51,522 nucleotides of DNA, from contig JALONH010000027.1 in assembly GCA_025455005.1 (NCBI GenBank), positions 1 through 51,522 on the forward strand, written 5' to 3'. How positions within the stretch are numbered: position 1 is the first letter of the stretch; each line of letters opens with the position of its first letter. The notes beneath the pieces were generated by a model, which worked only from the letters and a program-made list of their open reading frames with translations, did not search any database and was not told the origin of the DNA. This stretch comes from Cytophagaceae bacterium (lineage in GTDB: Bacteria; Bacteroidota; Bacteroidia; Cytophagales; Cytophagaceae). Of this stretch, positions 32,755 to 41,644 are shown piece after piece. The translations under genes and the position numbers were made by a program.

Positions 32755-34258
32755 ATCGACAAGGCCCGCTTCCAGCAGGCCTTTTTCGTCAGATAAGCCC
32801 GCTAAAAAATCTTCTTCCCGTTCCGCTTCGAGTTCTACTCGTTCGGAGAAGCCGTCGTCTAGAAGTGGAAGCGGAACAAAAAAATCCTTCAGCAAAAAAG
32901 ATTCTTTTGGATCTTCTTTTAGCAAAAGCACAAGTAAGCCTTCTCGCTCCACATCCTCAAGAAAAGAGAGTATTTCAGAAAGAAGAGAGGATCGGTCATT
33001 CCAACCGAAACGCTCCGATAATGCATCGGCTAAAAAAGCGTATCGAGATAAAAAAAGCGAGAATTACACAGACCGTCCTAAAAAATCATTTCGTTCTAAG
33101 TCGGACAATCACGACTCGTTTAAAGAAATGCGAGGATCTTTTTCAGATAAACCCAAAAGACGTTCTTCGAGCTCTTCTTCCTTCCGAAAGGAAGAGTCAT
33201 CGTTCTCCGATCGACCTAAAAAAACCTTTCGTTCTAAAGAAGAAGGTTTAGAAACATTTAAAGAACGCCGAACAGCAACATCCGACCGTCCAAGAAAAGT
33301 ATACCGAGACACAGATAGTAGTGCTCCGGAAGGCCGAAGAAGCTATAGTTCCAAAAATACTAAAGAAGAAAGAAGTACAGCATTTGATAAGAAAGCTAGA
33401 CCGGAACGCAGTAGTGGAGGTTATAAAAAAGACATTAAAAAATCCTTTGATAGTGACGATTTAAAAAAAGGTCGAAAGTCTTACTCCAAAAAGATTGACC
33501 GAATCGGGAAAGGCAAAAAGTATACTCCTTCTAAACAAACAGAAGACAGTAGTATTCGTCTTAATAAATATATTTCAAACTCCGGTATTTGTTCGCGAAG
33601 AGAAGCCGATCAATTGATTATCGAAGGTTTAGTACAAGTAAATGGTGTTGTGATAACAGAACTCGGGCATAAAGTACAACCCGGAGACTCTGTTAAATAC
33701 AACAATAAAGTAATACGTCCGGAAAGTTTAGTTTATGTTTTATTAAACAAACCTAAAGATTTTATTACGACCATGGATGACGAAGGTGGTCGGAAAACGG
33801 TAATGGACTTAGTTGCCAACGCTACCAAAGAACGCATTTTTCCGGTAGGTCGACTAGATAGAAACACCACCGGATTGTTATTACTCACCAACGATGGTGA
33901 GCTAACTCAAAAGCTCACACATCCCAGCTTTAAAATTAAAAAGATTTACGAAGTTGAGTTAAATGAATCCATAACACCGGAGGAGTTTGAACGCCTTCAA
34001 AAGAGTCATATCACGTTATATGATGGTCCGGTCAAAATCGATGACATTGCCATTATCTCACCTAATCGTAAAATCTTAGGTATAGAAATTCATGAAGGTC
34101 GAAATAGAATTGTTCGACGTGTATTTGAATCTTTGGGAAAAGAAGTGGTACGACTAGATAGAGTAATGTATGCCGGCTTAACGAAAAAAAATCTTCCTAG
34201 AGGTAAATGGAGATTTCTGACAAACTCAGAAGTAAATCAAATGAAATACTTATTGTAA
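32732..34258 (+). CDS. RsuA/RluB-family pseudouridine synthase with long Ser/Lys/Arg-rich N-terminus
   Basis: From about residue 275 the S4 RNA-binding domain is clear (LNKYISNSGICSRREADQLI). The synthase core follows, with the catalytic Asp in GRLDRNTTGLLLLTND and the motif GIEIHEGRNRIVRRVFESLG. The substrate is likely 23S rRNA. The first 270 residues are disordered, built from Ser/Arg/Lys/Asp/Phe segments with repeats like DRPKKSFRSK and DRPKKTFRSK. The overlap with scpB suggests translational coupling, a pairing common in many bacteria. Confidence 0.93.
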   Translation: MSKQRTNKSTRPASSRPFSSDKPAKKSSSRSASSSTRSEKPSSRSGSGTKKSFSKKDSFGSSFSKSTSKPSRSTSSRKESISERREDRSFQPKRSDNASAKKAYRDKKSENYTDRPKKSFRSKSDNHDSFKEMRGSFSDKPKRRSSSSSSFRKEESSFSDRPKKTFRSKEEGLETFKERRTATSDRPRKVYRDTDSSAPEGRRSYSSKNTKEERSTAFDKKARPERSSGGYKKDIKKSFDSDDLKKGRKSYSKKIDRIGKGKKYTPSKQTEDSSIRLNKYISNSGICSRREADQLIIEGLVQVNGVVITELGHKVQPGDSVKYNNKVIRPESLVYVLLNKPKDFITTMDDEGGRKTVMDLVANATKERIFPVGRLDRNTTGLLLLTNDGELTQKLTHPSFKIKKIYEVELNESITPEEFERLQKSHITLYDGPVKIDDIAIISPNRKILGIEIHEGRNRIVRRVFESLGKEVVRLDRVMYAGLTKKNLPRGKWRFLTNSEVNQMKYLL

Positions 34259-34264
34259 TCTTCT

Positions 34265-34696
34265 ATGAAATCGTTATCCCCGGTTATAGAAAAAAGAATA
34301 GAGAGCATTTGTGCACAAGCAGATGCATTATTTGACGATGAAAAATGTGAAGCGGCGCTTGTTGCATACGAAGAAGCCCTTTCTCTTTTACCAGAACCAA
34401 TGGAAGAATACGAGCCCTCTGCTTGGTTATTGTCTTCTATGGGTGATGTATATCTTTTTTTAGAAAAATACGAACAAGCTTTATTGCAGTATGAACATGC
34501 CTTAGACTGTGTAGACAGTGAGGATAATCCATATCTGTATTTACGAATAGGCCAAACCCTTTATGAACTCCACCGGGATGATGAAGCCGCGGAAAGCCTT
34601 TATGAGGCCTACTTGATTGAAGGAGAAGACATATTTGCTGAAGAAGACCCTGCATATTTAGCCTTCCTAAAAAGTAAAAAGACTCTACCGGAATAA
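34265..34696 (+). CDS. Small tetratricopeptide repeat protein
   Basis: The 143 residues hold about three TPR units (for example ALVAYEEALSLLPEP, ALLQYEHALDCVDSEDNPYLYLRIGQTLYEL, AAESLYEAYLIEGE). There is no signal peptide, and it is strongly acidic. Similar stand-alone TPR proteins act as protein-binding adaptors. It is the last gene of the dksA-scpB operon and is convergent with the DUF6671 gene two bases away. Confidence 0.85.
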   Translation: MKSLSPVIEKRIESICAQADALFDDEKCEAALVAYEEALSLLPEPMEEYEPSAWLLSSMGDVYLFLEKYEQALLQYEHALDCVDSEDNPYLYLRIGQTLYELHRDDEAAESLYEAYLIEGEDIFAEEDPAYLAFLKSKKTLPE

Positions 34697-34698
34697 GT

Positions 34699-35538
34699 TT
34701 AAGGATTACAAAAATCACAATACATAGGATCTTCCCTTGTTTTATTATTAGGATAAAAAAATGTCTCCTCTGCACCACAGTGGAGACATTTTTTTATTAC
34801 AGACCGAATGCTTTGAGTAGGCCGTAGACATTGTTCACACACTAATCCTCTTTCCACCTGTACTACATCAAATCCGGGAGTATGACAAGAAGGACAATAA
34901 GATACTAATTTTTTCACTAATGCTTCTGCTGCTGCTTCAATCACTTTCATACGTGTAGGATTAAAATGAGCGCGCATATCAGTAGTTAACTCAATAGTAT
35001 CATGTAAAGCCAATCCCTCTGCTATACATTTTTCTAGTTTAATTTTATCATCTATTCCCTTAATTATCCATTGCTTATTCATGGAAGAACAAATTAAACC
35101 ATGAGAGGGGAAATGCACTTGTTGTAAAAAAGGGTTAATATCAGTAGAAGCATCCAATTGGAGGGAAGCAAAATTAGTATCTGTACTTAATATAGATGTA
35201 GAAACTGTATACCCGAGTTTAAAATCTTTCCATACTAACCATTCTTCATTTGAAGGAATAAAAGGGATAAAGGGATGTGGCCCGAATGAACCTTCCGATG
35301 CGATAACAATATCTGCCCCTTCGAGTTCGTTGCCCAATCGGCATTTTTCCAATGCTGTTTCATAAGGGGAACTTTTTCGGTTTATTTCACCCGAAAAAGT
35401 ACCTAAAGTATCTGTATTTACTTGAGTAGACACAGTACAAGTAACACCTAAAGCACTTAGAATAACAGGGGCGATTACCGTTTCTTTTTTATGTAGTGAA
35501 ACGATAAGCGCCGATCTGTTTGCAAACCAATGGGACAT
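34699..35538 (-). CDS. DUF6671 family protein with C-terminal zinc ribbons
   Basis: The N-terminal 190 residues match the DUF6671 pattern: LHKKETVIAPVILSALGV, TDTLGTFSGEI, ETALEKCRLG and DIVIASEGSFGPHP. The C-terminus carries CPSC, CEQC, CLHC and CDFC pairs (about 216-277), which should form two zinc ribbons. The family has no established function. It is 279 residues long, starts three bases after the small coiled-coil gene, and is the last gene of the isocitrate dehydrogenase unit. Confidence 0.85.
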   Translation of the reverse strand: MSHWFANRSALIVSLHKKETVIAPVILSALGVTCTVSTQVNTDTLGTFSGEINRKSSPYETALEKCRLGNELEGADIVIASEGSFGPHPFIPFIPSNEEWLVWKDFKLGYTVSTSILSTDTNFASLQLDASTDINPFLQQVHFPSHGLICSSMNKQWIIKGIDDKIKLEKCIAEGLALHDTIELTTDMRAHFNPTRMKVIEAAAEALVKKLVSYCPSCHTPGFDVVQVERGLVCEQCLRPTQSIRSVIKKCLHCGAEETFFYPNNKTREDPMYCDFCNP

Positions 35539-35541
35539 GTT

Positions 35542-35790
35542 CTACAGAGAGACAACTTGAGTTCGTAAAGTTACACCGGTAGGACAATCCGAACAAGTCA
35601 GTGAATGTCGTAATTCTTGTAATTCAGCTTGAAGTTTTTTGATACTTCGTTCCCGTTGCTTAATATCTTCTTCAGATGTAACGCTTTCCAATTGTTTTTC
35701 ATGAAATTGGATTTGTGAATGAATCCAATAAGACAATACTTCTAGTGTTTGTTGAGCAGGTAATACTCCGGAATTTTCGAACGTTTTCAT
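35542..35790 (-). CDS. Small coiled-coil protein with a CxxC
   Basis: The product has 82 residues with a predicted coiled coil from about 25 to 66 (QIQFHEKQLESVTSEEDI, SIKKLQAELQELRHSL). It has a single CSDC pair at 69-72. There is no signal peptide. No family is recognised. Tight spacing on both sides (12 bases after isocitrate dehydrogenase, three before DUF6671) supports a real gene. Confidence 0.65.
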   Translation of the reverse strand: MKTFENSGVLPAQQTLEVLSYWIHSQIQFHEKQLESVTSEEDIKQRERSIKKLQAELQELRHSLTCSDCPTGVTLRTQVVSL

Positions 35791-35802
35791 AGTTGTAGAT
35801 GT

Positions 35803-37236
35803 TTATTGACCTTGACCAAGCGAGAAGGCCGGTTTACCGTTGAAAGTATATAAGTTTTCAGTTTTAATTACTTCTAAAGAGGCTGTTTGAAATTGTTTCA
35901 ATAATTGAATAACCTCATTCGCCCCTATTGAACTACCATCTGACACTTGGAATCGACATCTCCAATGGTCGGTGCAATACGTTTCTTTAAATCCATCCGG
36001 CCATACTTTTATCCCTCGATTTGTAATCATCTTAAGTGGGAATAGTGTAACATCTTTTTGTATGGCTGCGGCTAATTCATTAGGGTTCGATCCGTTCCAA
36101 TGAACGAATATATCCACCCCAATTTGTGCTTTCGGAGCCGGAGACGATCGTTTATAAGAAGGGAGTTGCATGGGTTTGTTTTCGCCATATACGATGGGCT
36201 TTAATTGTTTCGGTTGTTTACCTAAACGTTCTATTACAGCCAACGCAAATTCATGCGTACCTACTTTTTCTTTACTGGTTCCTTCTTTGAAAATATCATA
36301 GGTGTGTATTCCGTCTTCTAAAGTGGTTAACCAAGCATTTTGTATTTTTTCAGCAACATCCGCTTTACCTAAATGAAGCAACATTAAGATGGCTCCTTGA
36401 AGTAATCCGGATGGATTGGCCATATTTTGACCGGCTCGTCTTGGTGCAGAACCATGTATGGCTTCAAACATCGAACATTCTTCCCCTATATTGGAAGAGC
36501 CTGCTAAACCAACCGATCCGGCTATTTGTGCAGCTACATCACTCAGTATATCTCCATATAAATTTGGCATTACGATAACATCAAATGCTTCCGGAGTATC
36601 CGCTAATTTTGCAGCTCCTATATCTACAATCCAATGTTCATTTTCTATTTCAGGATACTCAACTGCGATTTCATTGAATACTTGATGGAATAATCCATCC
36701 GTTTGTTTCATAATATTGTCTTTTGTAAAACACGTCACTTTTTTTCTTCCTTGTTGACGGGCATACTCGAAGGCATACCGAACAATTTTAGCACAACCGG
36801 CTTTTGAAATTAATTTTAGACATTGTACCACTTCGTCGGTTTGTTGGTGTTCAATTCCGGCATACAAATCTTCTTCGTTTTCTCGAACGATAACAACATC
36901 CATGTGCGGATGCTTTGTCCGTACATAAGGATCGAAACTTTTACATGGTCGGACATTAGCATATAAGCCTAAAAATTTTCGTGTTGTAACATTAAGACTT
37001 TTGTAGCCTCCGCCTTGGGGTGTTGTAATAGGAGCCTTTAAGAAGACTTTATTTTTACGAATAACATCCCATGACTCCGGAGCTATCCCGGCCGTATTAC
37101 CGGATAAATACACTTTTTCACCTACTTCTATTTCATCATAGGCCAAATTTGCTCCGGCGGCATTTAAAATAAGAAGGGTAGCGTCCATAATTTCCGGACC
37201 GATTCCATCCCCTTTCGCTATTGTAATTCGTTGCAT
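35803..37236 (-). CDS. icd: NADP-dependent isocitrate dehydrogenase (Thermus-like long form)
   Basis: The enzyme makes 2-oxoglutarate and CO2 from isocitrate in the TCA cycle. Family marks are GDGIGPEI (9-16), the substrate loop TPQGGGYKSLNVTTRKFLGLYANVRP, the Arg-rich VIVRENEEDLYAG, the metal-binding DIGAAKLADTPEAFDVIVMPNLYGDILSDVAAQIAG and the nucleotide-binding IHGSAPRRAGQNMANP. The extra C-terminal region of about 130 residues is typical of Thermus-type enzymes. The cofactor preference (NADP) is inferred from this subtype. Confidence 0.9.
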   Translation of the reverse strand: MQRITIAKGDGIGPEIMDATLLILNAAGANLAYDEIEVGEKVYLSGNTAGIAPESWDVIRKNKVFLKAPITTPQGGGYKSLNVTTRKFLGLYANVRPCKSFDPYVRTKHPHMDVVIVRENEEDLYAGIEHQQTDEVVQCLKLISKAGCAKIVRYAFEYARQQGRKKVTCFTKDNIMKQTDGLFHQVFNEIAVEYPEIENEHWIVDIGAAKLADTPEAFDVIVMPNLYGDILSDVAAQIAGSVGLAGSSNIGEECSMFEAIHGSAPRRAGQNMANPSGLLQGAILMLLHLGKADVAEKIQNAWLTTLEDGIHTYDIFKEGTSKEKVGTHEFALAVIERLGKQPKQLKPIVYGENKPMQLPSYKRSSPAPKAQIGVDIFVHWNGSNPNELAAAIQKDVTLFPLKMITNRGIKVWPDGFKETYCTDHWRCRFQVSDGSSIGANEVIQLLKQFQTASLEVIKTENLYTFNGKPAFSLGQGQ

Positions 37237-37330
37237 ATAAATACGTGTTTGTTTGTTGACGATTCAAAATTGGCTTTTAATTTTCATTAATTTTTATTTA
37301 TCTTTATTATACATAACATTAAATATATTT

Positions 37331-38254
37331 ATGAATTACACATTTCATCAACTAAGTGTGTTTCTGAAAGTAGTGGAAACAAAAAGTATTACTAAAGCAG
37401 CGGAAGAATTATTTCTTACACAACCTGCTGTATCGATTCAACTGAAAAATTTTCAAGATCAATTTGAAATACCCTTAACGGAAGTAGTAGGTCGACAATT
37501 ATATGTGACAGATTTTGGGAATGAAATAGCGGAGGCAGCACAAGCCATTTTGGATCAATTACAAACAATACAGTATAAAACAAGTGCGTATAAAGGATTA
37601 CTAACCGGTAGACTAAAAATATCCATCGTATCAACCGGGAAATATGTTATGCCTTATTTTTTACAACCCTTTTTACATCATCATCCCGGAATAGATTTAA
37701 CTATGGATGTAACCAATAAAAGTAAAGTTATTGAAAGCTTAGAACGTAATGAAGTAGATTTTTCGTTAGTCTCTATAGTACCGGAGCACTTATCCATAGA
37801 GAAAATCGATTTACTACAGAATAAATTATATTTAGTAGGCAAAAATATGCCATCGGAAAAAAAAGAACTTTACGATCGTTCTATCATCAAACAACTCCCT
37901 ATGATCTATAGAGAGATTGGTTCCGGAACGCGTCAGACAATGGAAGGGTTTATCGATCGCTATCAAATTAAACCCTTGAAAAAAATAGAGCTTACTACCA
38001 ATGAAGCGGTAAAACAAGCTATAATGGCGGGTATGGGATATTCCATAATGCCCTTAATAGGAATAAAAAATGAACTCATTCGAAAAGACGTGCGCATCAT
38101 ACCGGTTAAAGGGCTTCCTATACGAACCACATGGAGTTTAATTTGGCTTAAAGGTAAAAAACACCGTCCGGAATCCTTAGCTTATATAAAATTTTTAAAA
38201 GGGAATAATCAAGAAATTATTAATAATACCTTTGAATGGTTTGAAAAATATTAA
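37331..38254 (+). CDS. LysR-family transcriptional regulator
   Basis: The N-terminal winged helix (YTFHQLSVFLKVVETKSITKAAEELFLTQPAVSIQLKNF, residues 3-42) is a classical LysR DNA-binding domain. The effector domain follows, with LTGRLKISIVSTGKYVMPYFL. I use the ATG at 37331 (MNYTF), which gives 307 residues. The longer frame from 37253 would add a hydrophobic stretch that is really promoter DNA. It is divergent from icd by 95 bases, so icd or an outside target could be its regulon; CbbR-type regulators have a similar N-terminus. Confidence 0.92.
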   Translation: MNYTFHQLSVFLKVVETKSITKAAEELFLTQPAVSIQLKNFQDQFEIPLTEVVGRQLYVTDFGNEIAEAAQAILDQLQTIQYKTSAYKGLLTGRLKISIVSTGKYVMPYFLQPFLHHHPGIDLTMDVTNKSKVIESLERNEVDFSLVSIVPEHLSIEKIDLLQNKLYLVGKNMPSEKKELYDRSIIKQLPMIYREIGSGTRQTMEGFIDRYQIKPLKKIELTTNEAVKQAIMAGMGYSIMPLIGIKNELIRKDVRIIPVKGLPIRTTWSLIWLKGKKHRPESLAYIKFLKGNNQEIINNTFEWFEKY

Positions 38255-38367
38255 ACGAATCCAATGACATTATTTAGTATATTTCGATGTCGTTTAGCTG
38301 AAACCTAAGGATTGTTAGTGTAATAAATGTATCGCTTTATTAAGATTTATTCTCTTATATACATTTA

Positions 38368-38380
38368 AACCAGTCTGGTT
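38368..38380. promoter_or_regulatory. Possible operator upstream of the phosphorylase gene
   Basis: AACCAGTCTGGTT is a perfect 6-bp inverted repeat with a one-base centre, 51 bases before the ATG at 38431. Its size and spacing suit a small dimeric repressor (TetR-like). No regulator gene is adjacent except LysR, so the partner is unknown. Confidence 0.35.
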
Positions 38381-38430
38381 AATACTCTTTACAAAACAAC
38401 TTGAAGTATAGTTATTAAATAAAGTCTAGT

Positions 38431-40077
38431 ATGAACTTATTCCCTTTCGAAATTCACTCTGAGTATCAAACTAAAGTTGCCTATTTTTCAATGGAGTTTG
38501 CTATTCATCAATCGTTAAAAATATATTCCGGTGGTTTAGGATTCTTAGCCGGTTCTCATATGCATAGCGCGTATGACTTAAGACAACATCTAGTTGGTGT
38601 TGGAATGTTGTGGAAATACGGTTACTACGACCAAACCCAGCAAGAAGACCAAACCTTAGCCGTATCCTATACCATAAAAAAATATTCCTTTTTGAAAGAT
38701 ACCGGAATAAAGGTCCAAGTAGAAGTATTCGGAAAATCAATTACTGTGAAAGCGTATTTGTTAGAAGCCGAAACTTTTAAATCTGCCCCAATTATTTTAC
38801 TTAGTACCGATGTTCCGGAAAACGATTATTTATCTCAATCCATTACACACCATTTGTATGACCCAAATGAACATACTCGAATTGCGCAAAGTATTGTCTT
38901 AGGTGTAGGTGGTGCAAAAATTTTAGAGGCTTTACAATATAACACCGACATCTTTCATATAAATGAAGCCCATGCCTTGCCGGTAGCCTATCATTTATAT
39001 GAACAACTTGGAAGTTGGGAACGGGTTCGACATCATTTAGTTTTTACGACACACACACCAGAAAAAGCAGGAAATGAATCGCACTCTATCGATTTATTAA
39101 AGTATGCTTCTTTCTTTCAACACGCGCACTGGGATGAAGCGATTCAAAAGGGAGTAGTAGAAAATGGCATGTTTGACTATACACTAGCTGCTTTACGAAT
39201 GGCAAAAAAGGCAAATGCCGTTTCGAAAATACATGGCGATGTAAGTCGAGGGATGTGGTCATCATATGAAGGTATTTGCTCTATTGATCATATAACTAAT
39301 GCACAACATAAAGGATTTTGGACTGACTCAGAGTTACTTCAAGCTTACGAAAAACACGATTTAGAATCCTTCAAAAAAAGAAAACGAGAATTAAAACAAC
39401 TATTATTTGAAGAAGTTGCCAATCAGGAAGGTGACTGGTTTTCTCCGGACGTATTAACGGTCGTGTGGGCGAGACGATTTGCAGGTTATAAACGACCGGA
39501 TTTGCTATTACGTCAATTTGAACGTTTTCTCCATTTAGTAAATCGTAGCGAACAACCCATCCAAGTCATTTGGGCAGGTAAGCCATACCCTAAAGATCAG
39601 GGGGCCATTGATCTTTTTAATCACATCAAACGTATGACAAAAGAATTACCTCGAGTAGCTATTTTAATGGGGTATGAATTACAACTTTCTCGTTTGTTAA
39701 AACAAGGAGCAGACGTATGGTTAAATAATCCCCGTTTTACCCGAGAGGCCTCCGGAACAAGTGGTATGACGGCAGCTATGAATGGCACTATCAATTTATC
39801 CAATAGTGATGGATGGATTTATGAATTTGAACATAAGAATGAAAATATGTTTTTAATGCCTCATGCGGCTCCTGAACTTCCGGTTCAAGAAATGGATGAC
39901 TTAGATGCTGAATATTTATATCAAACATTAGAAAATGAAGTTATTCCAACGTATTATCACCATCCGGAAAAATGGCATTCTATGGTGTTTGCCGGAATGA
40001 AAGATGTAATGGAAGGTTTCAACTCTAATCGAATGGCAAACGAATACTACGTTAAACTATACCACGCAGCTATATAG
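38431..40077 (+). CDS. Alpha-glucan phosphorylase homologue (short GT35 form), PLP lysine replaced
   Basis: The fold is that of short bacterial alpha-glucan phosphorylases: AYFSMEFAIHQSLKIYSGGLGFLAGSH at the N-terminus, FHINEAHALPVAYHLYEQ, VWARRFAGYKRPDLLL and VWLNNPRFTREASGTSGM. In active phosphorylases the pyridoxal-phosphate lysine lies in GTGNMK or GTSGMK. Here the residue is Thr447 (GTSGMTAAMNG), so cofactor binding by Schiff base looks impossible. It may be a related glucosyltransferase or a non-phosphorolytic homologue. The length is 548 residues, the usual size for this subgroup. Confidence 0.88.
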   Translation: MNLFPFEIHSEYQTKVAYFSMEFAIHQSLKIYSGGLGFLAGSHMHSAYDLRQHLVGVGMLWKYGYYDQTQQEDQTLAVSYTIKKYSFLKDTGIKVQVEVFGKSITVKAYLLEAETFKSAPIILLSTDVPENDYLSQSITHHLYDPNEHTRIAQSIVLGVGGAKILEALQYNTDIFHINEAHALPVAYHLYEQLGSWERVRHHLVFTTHTPEKAGNESHSIDLLKYASFFQHAHWDEAIQKGVVENGMFDYTLAALRMAKKANAVSKIHGDVSRGMWSSYEGICSIDHITNAQHKGFWTDSELLQAYEKHDLESFKKRKRELKQLLFEEVANQEGDWFSPDVLTVVWARRFAGYKRPDLLLRQFERFLHLVNRSEQPIQVIWAGKPYPKDQGAIDLFNHIKRMTKELPRVAILMGYELQLSRLLKQGADVWLNNPRFTREASGTSGMTAAMNGTINLSNSDGWIYEFEHKNENMFLMPHAAPELPVQEMDDLDAEYLYQTLENEVIPTYYHHPEKWHSMVFAGMKDVMEGFNSNRMANEYYVKLYHAAI

Positions 40078-40096
40078 TAGACGTACAACTATACTT

Positions 40097-41065
40097 TTAC
40101 CAAACTACCGCATTCACAATAGCAAAATACAATGGCATACCGATGGTAATATTGATGGGGAAAGTTATAGCTAATGCCATTGGTAAAAATAGTCCCGGGT
40201 TAGCACTCGGTACAGAAATTTTAAATGCGGCAGGCACAGCAATATAAGAGGCGCTGGCGGCTAGTACAGCGAACATAAAACGATTAGAAACATCGTCCGT
40301 TACGAGTCCGCTTATTGCACCTATTAAGGAACCATTAATAAGTGGAATAACTATAGCAAATACAATTGGAACCCATCCAAATGCGAAAAACTCCTTTAAT
40401 TTTTTACCACTCGTGATTCCCATATCTAATAAAAAGATTGCTAGAAAGCCTTTAAAAATATCGTTCGTGAATGGTTTAATTCCTTCCGCATGTTTAGTGC
40501 TAGCCACAAATCCAATCACCAAACTACCTAAGATCAGCATAACACTTCCATTGGTAAAAGAATGTTTGAAAACACTGAGTTTATTTATAGAAGATGCTTC
40601 CTCTTTTGTATACATAGTTATTAAAATCAATCCCATAATAATTGCCGGAGATTCCATTAAAGCCATGATGGCCACCATATGACCATGAAGTGCTAAGTGG
40701 TTAGCTTCAAGAAACGAGGTGGCCGTTACGAAAGTAACAGCACTAACCGAACCATAGGCTGCGGCCACTGCACCTGCATCTACAATACTACATTTTTTCT
40801 TAAGAATAAAGAATGTATAAATTGGGATAATCAAAGAAATCCCTACTCCAAAAATCATAGACCAAGCAATTTCAGCAGAGAAGCTATCATGGGCTAACTC
40901 TTGCCCTCCTTTAAATCCAATAGCGAAAAGCAAGTAAAGCGAAATGAATTTAGAAGAGTTCGTTGGAATTTTCAGGTCACTACCAAAATAAACGGCTAGT
41001 ATACCTAAAGCGAAAAACAATAATGCGGGATTAGTAAGATTGTCAATTAATAAATGGAAATTCAT
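40097..41065 (-). CDS. SbtA-family sodium-dependent bicarbonate transporter-like protein (DUF897)
   Basis: Ten hydrophobic helices are arranged as two inverted halves, typical of SbtA. Recognisable parts are NPALLFFALGILAVYFGSDLKIP, AIGFKGGQEL and AVAAAYGSVSAVTFVTATSFLE (the Ser-rich sodium/bicarbonate site). The length from the ATG at 41065 is 322 residues. Homologues outside cyanobacteria are frequent and the substrate is often untested. The usual partner SbtB (a PII-like protein) is not next to it. Confidence 0.88.
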   Translation of the reverse strand: MNFHLLIDNLTNPALLFFALGILAVYFGSDLKIPTNSSKFISLYLLFAIGFKGGQELAHDSFSAEIAWSMIFGVGISLIIPIYTFFILKKKCSIVDAGAVAAAYGSVSAVTFVTATSFLEANHLALHGHMVAIMALMESPAIIMGLILITMYTKEEASSINKLSVFKHSFTNGSVMLILGSLVIGFVASTKHAEGIKPFTNDIFKGFLAIFLLDMGITSGKKLKEFFAFGWVPIVFAIVIPLINGSLIGAISGLVTDDVSNRFMFAVLAASASYIAVPAAFKISVPSANPGLFLPMALAITFPINITIGMPLYFAIVNAVVW

Positions 41066-41140
41066 TTTGCTATTTGTTGGATACAATGGAGCACAAAAAT
41101 GATCATTCCACTTGAACTATTTGCATTTATAGTATCTATA

Positions 41141-41167
41141 GTATCCATAAAATAATTTTATGGATAC
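41141..41167. repeat. Perfect 12-bp inverted repeat between the secA operon and the transporter gene
   Basis: GTATCCATAAAA, a three-base centre and TTTTATGGATAC form a perfect hairpin 16 bases beyond the end of the DUF1569 gene. It is AT-rich and lacks a clear T run, so a terminator or an operator are both possible. Confidence 0.6.
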
Positions 41168-41183
41168 CCCTTTTACTTTATAA

Positions 41184-41642
41184 TTACACTCCAAATTGTT
41201 TTAAGTGATGATCAATATGTTTATAAAACATATTATTCCATTCATCCGATGTTAAGGTTCCAAAAGATAATGATTCCTTTCCTTCAAAATGAGCTTTACC
41301 AAGGCTAAGAGTATGCTGCAAATATTGAATCAATCGTAGTCTTTCTTTCTCGACATCCTTTGACTCCTTCATTATAAAAGCAGGAGCTGTAGGAGAATTC
41401 TTTTTATAGAGCTTATCGTTTACGACTCCATTTTTAACAAACCATTTCAATACTAGTCTAAGCATTGCATTCGGTTTAGGGTGAATGTTTTCGTAAGCCA
41501 TTTCATATGTAACATTACAATGCGCTAACATTTGACCAACTGTCATCTTTCCCCAAAGCGGTGTTTGATTGGGTTGTAGGTGGTTCAATCGAACAATTAA
41601 GGATTGAACGACTTCAGGTGAAAATATATTTTGCATTTCCAT
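41184..41642 (-). CDS. DUF1569 family protein (DinB-like helical bundle)
   Basis: The pattern PLWGKMTVGQMLAHCNVTYEMAYEN near the N-terminus and LTSDEWNNMFYKHIDHHLKQFGV at the end are the family marks. The two His regions are placed as in DinB/YfiT metal-binding four-helix bundles. The product has 152 residues and is cytoplasmic. The function is unknown. It is the last gene of the secA operon, two bases after the barrel gene. Confidence 0.88.
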   Translation of the reverse strand: MEMQNIFSPEVVQSLIVRLNHLQPNQTPLWGKMTVGQMLAHCNVTYEMAYENIHPKPNAMLRLVLKWFVKNGVVNDKLYKKNSPTAPAFIMKESKDVEKERLRLIQYLQHTLSLGKAHFEGKESLSFGTLTSDEWNNMFYKHIDHHLKQFGV

Positions 41643-41644
41643 AA

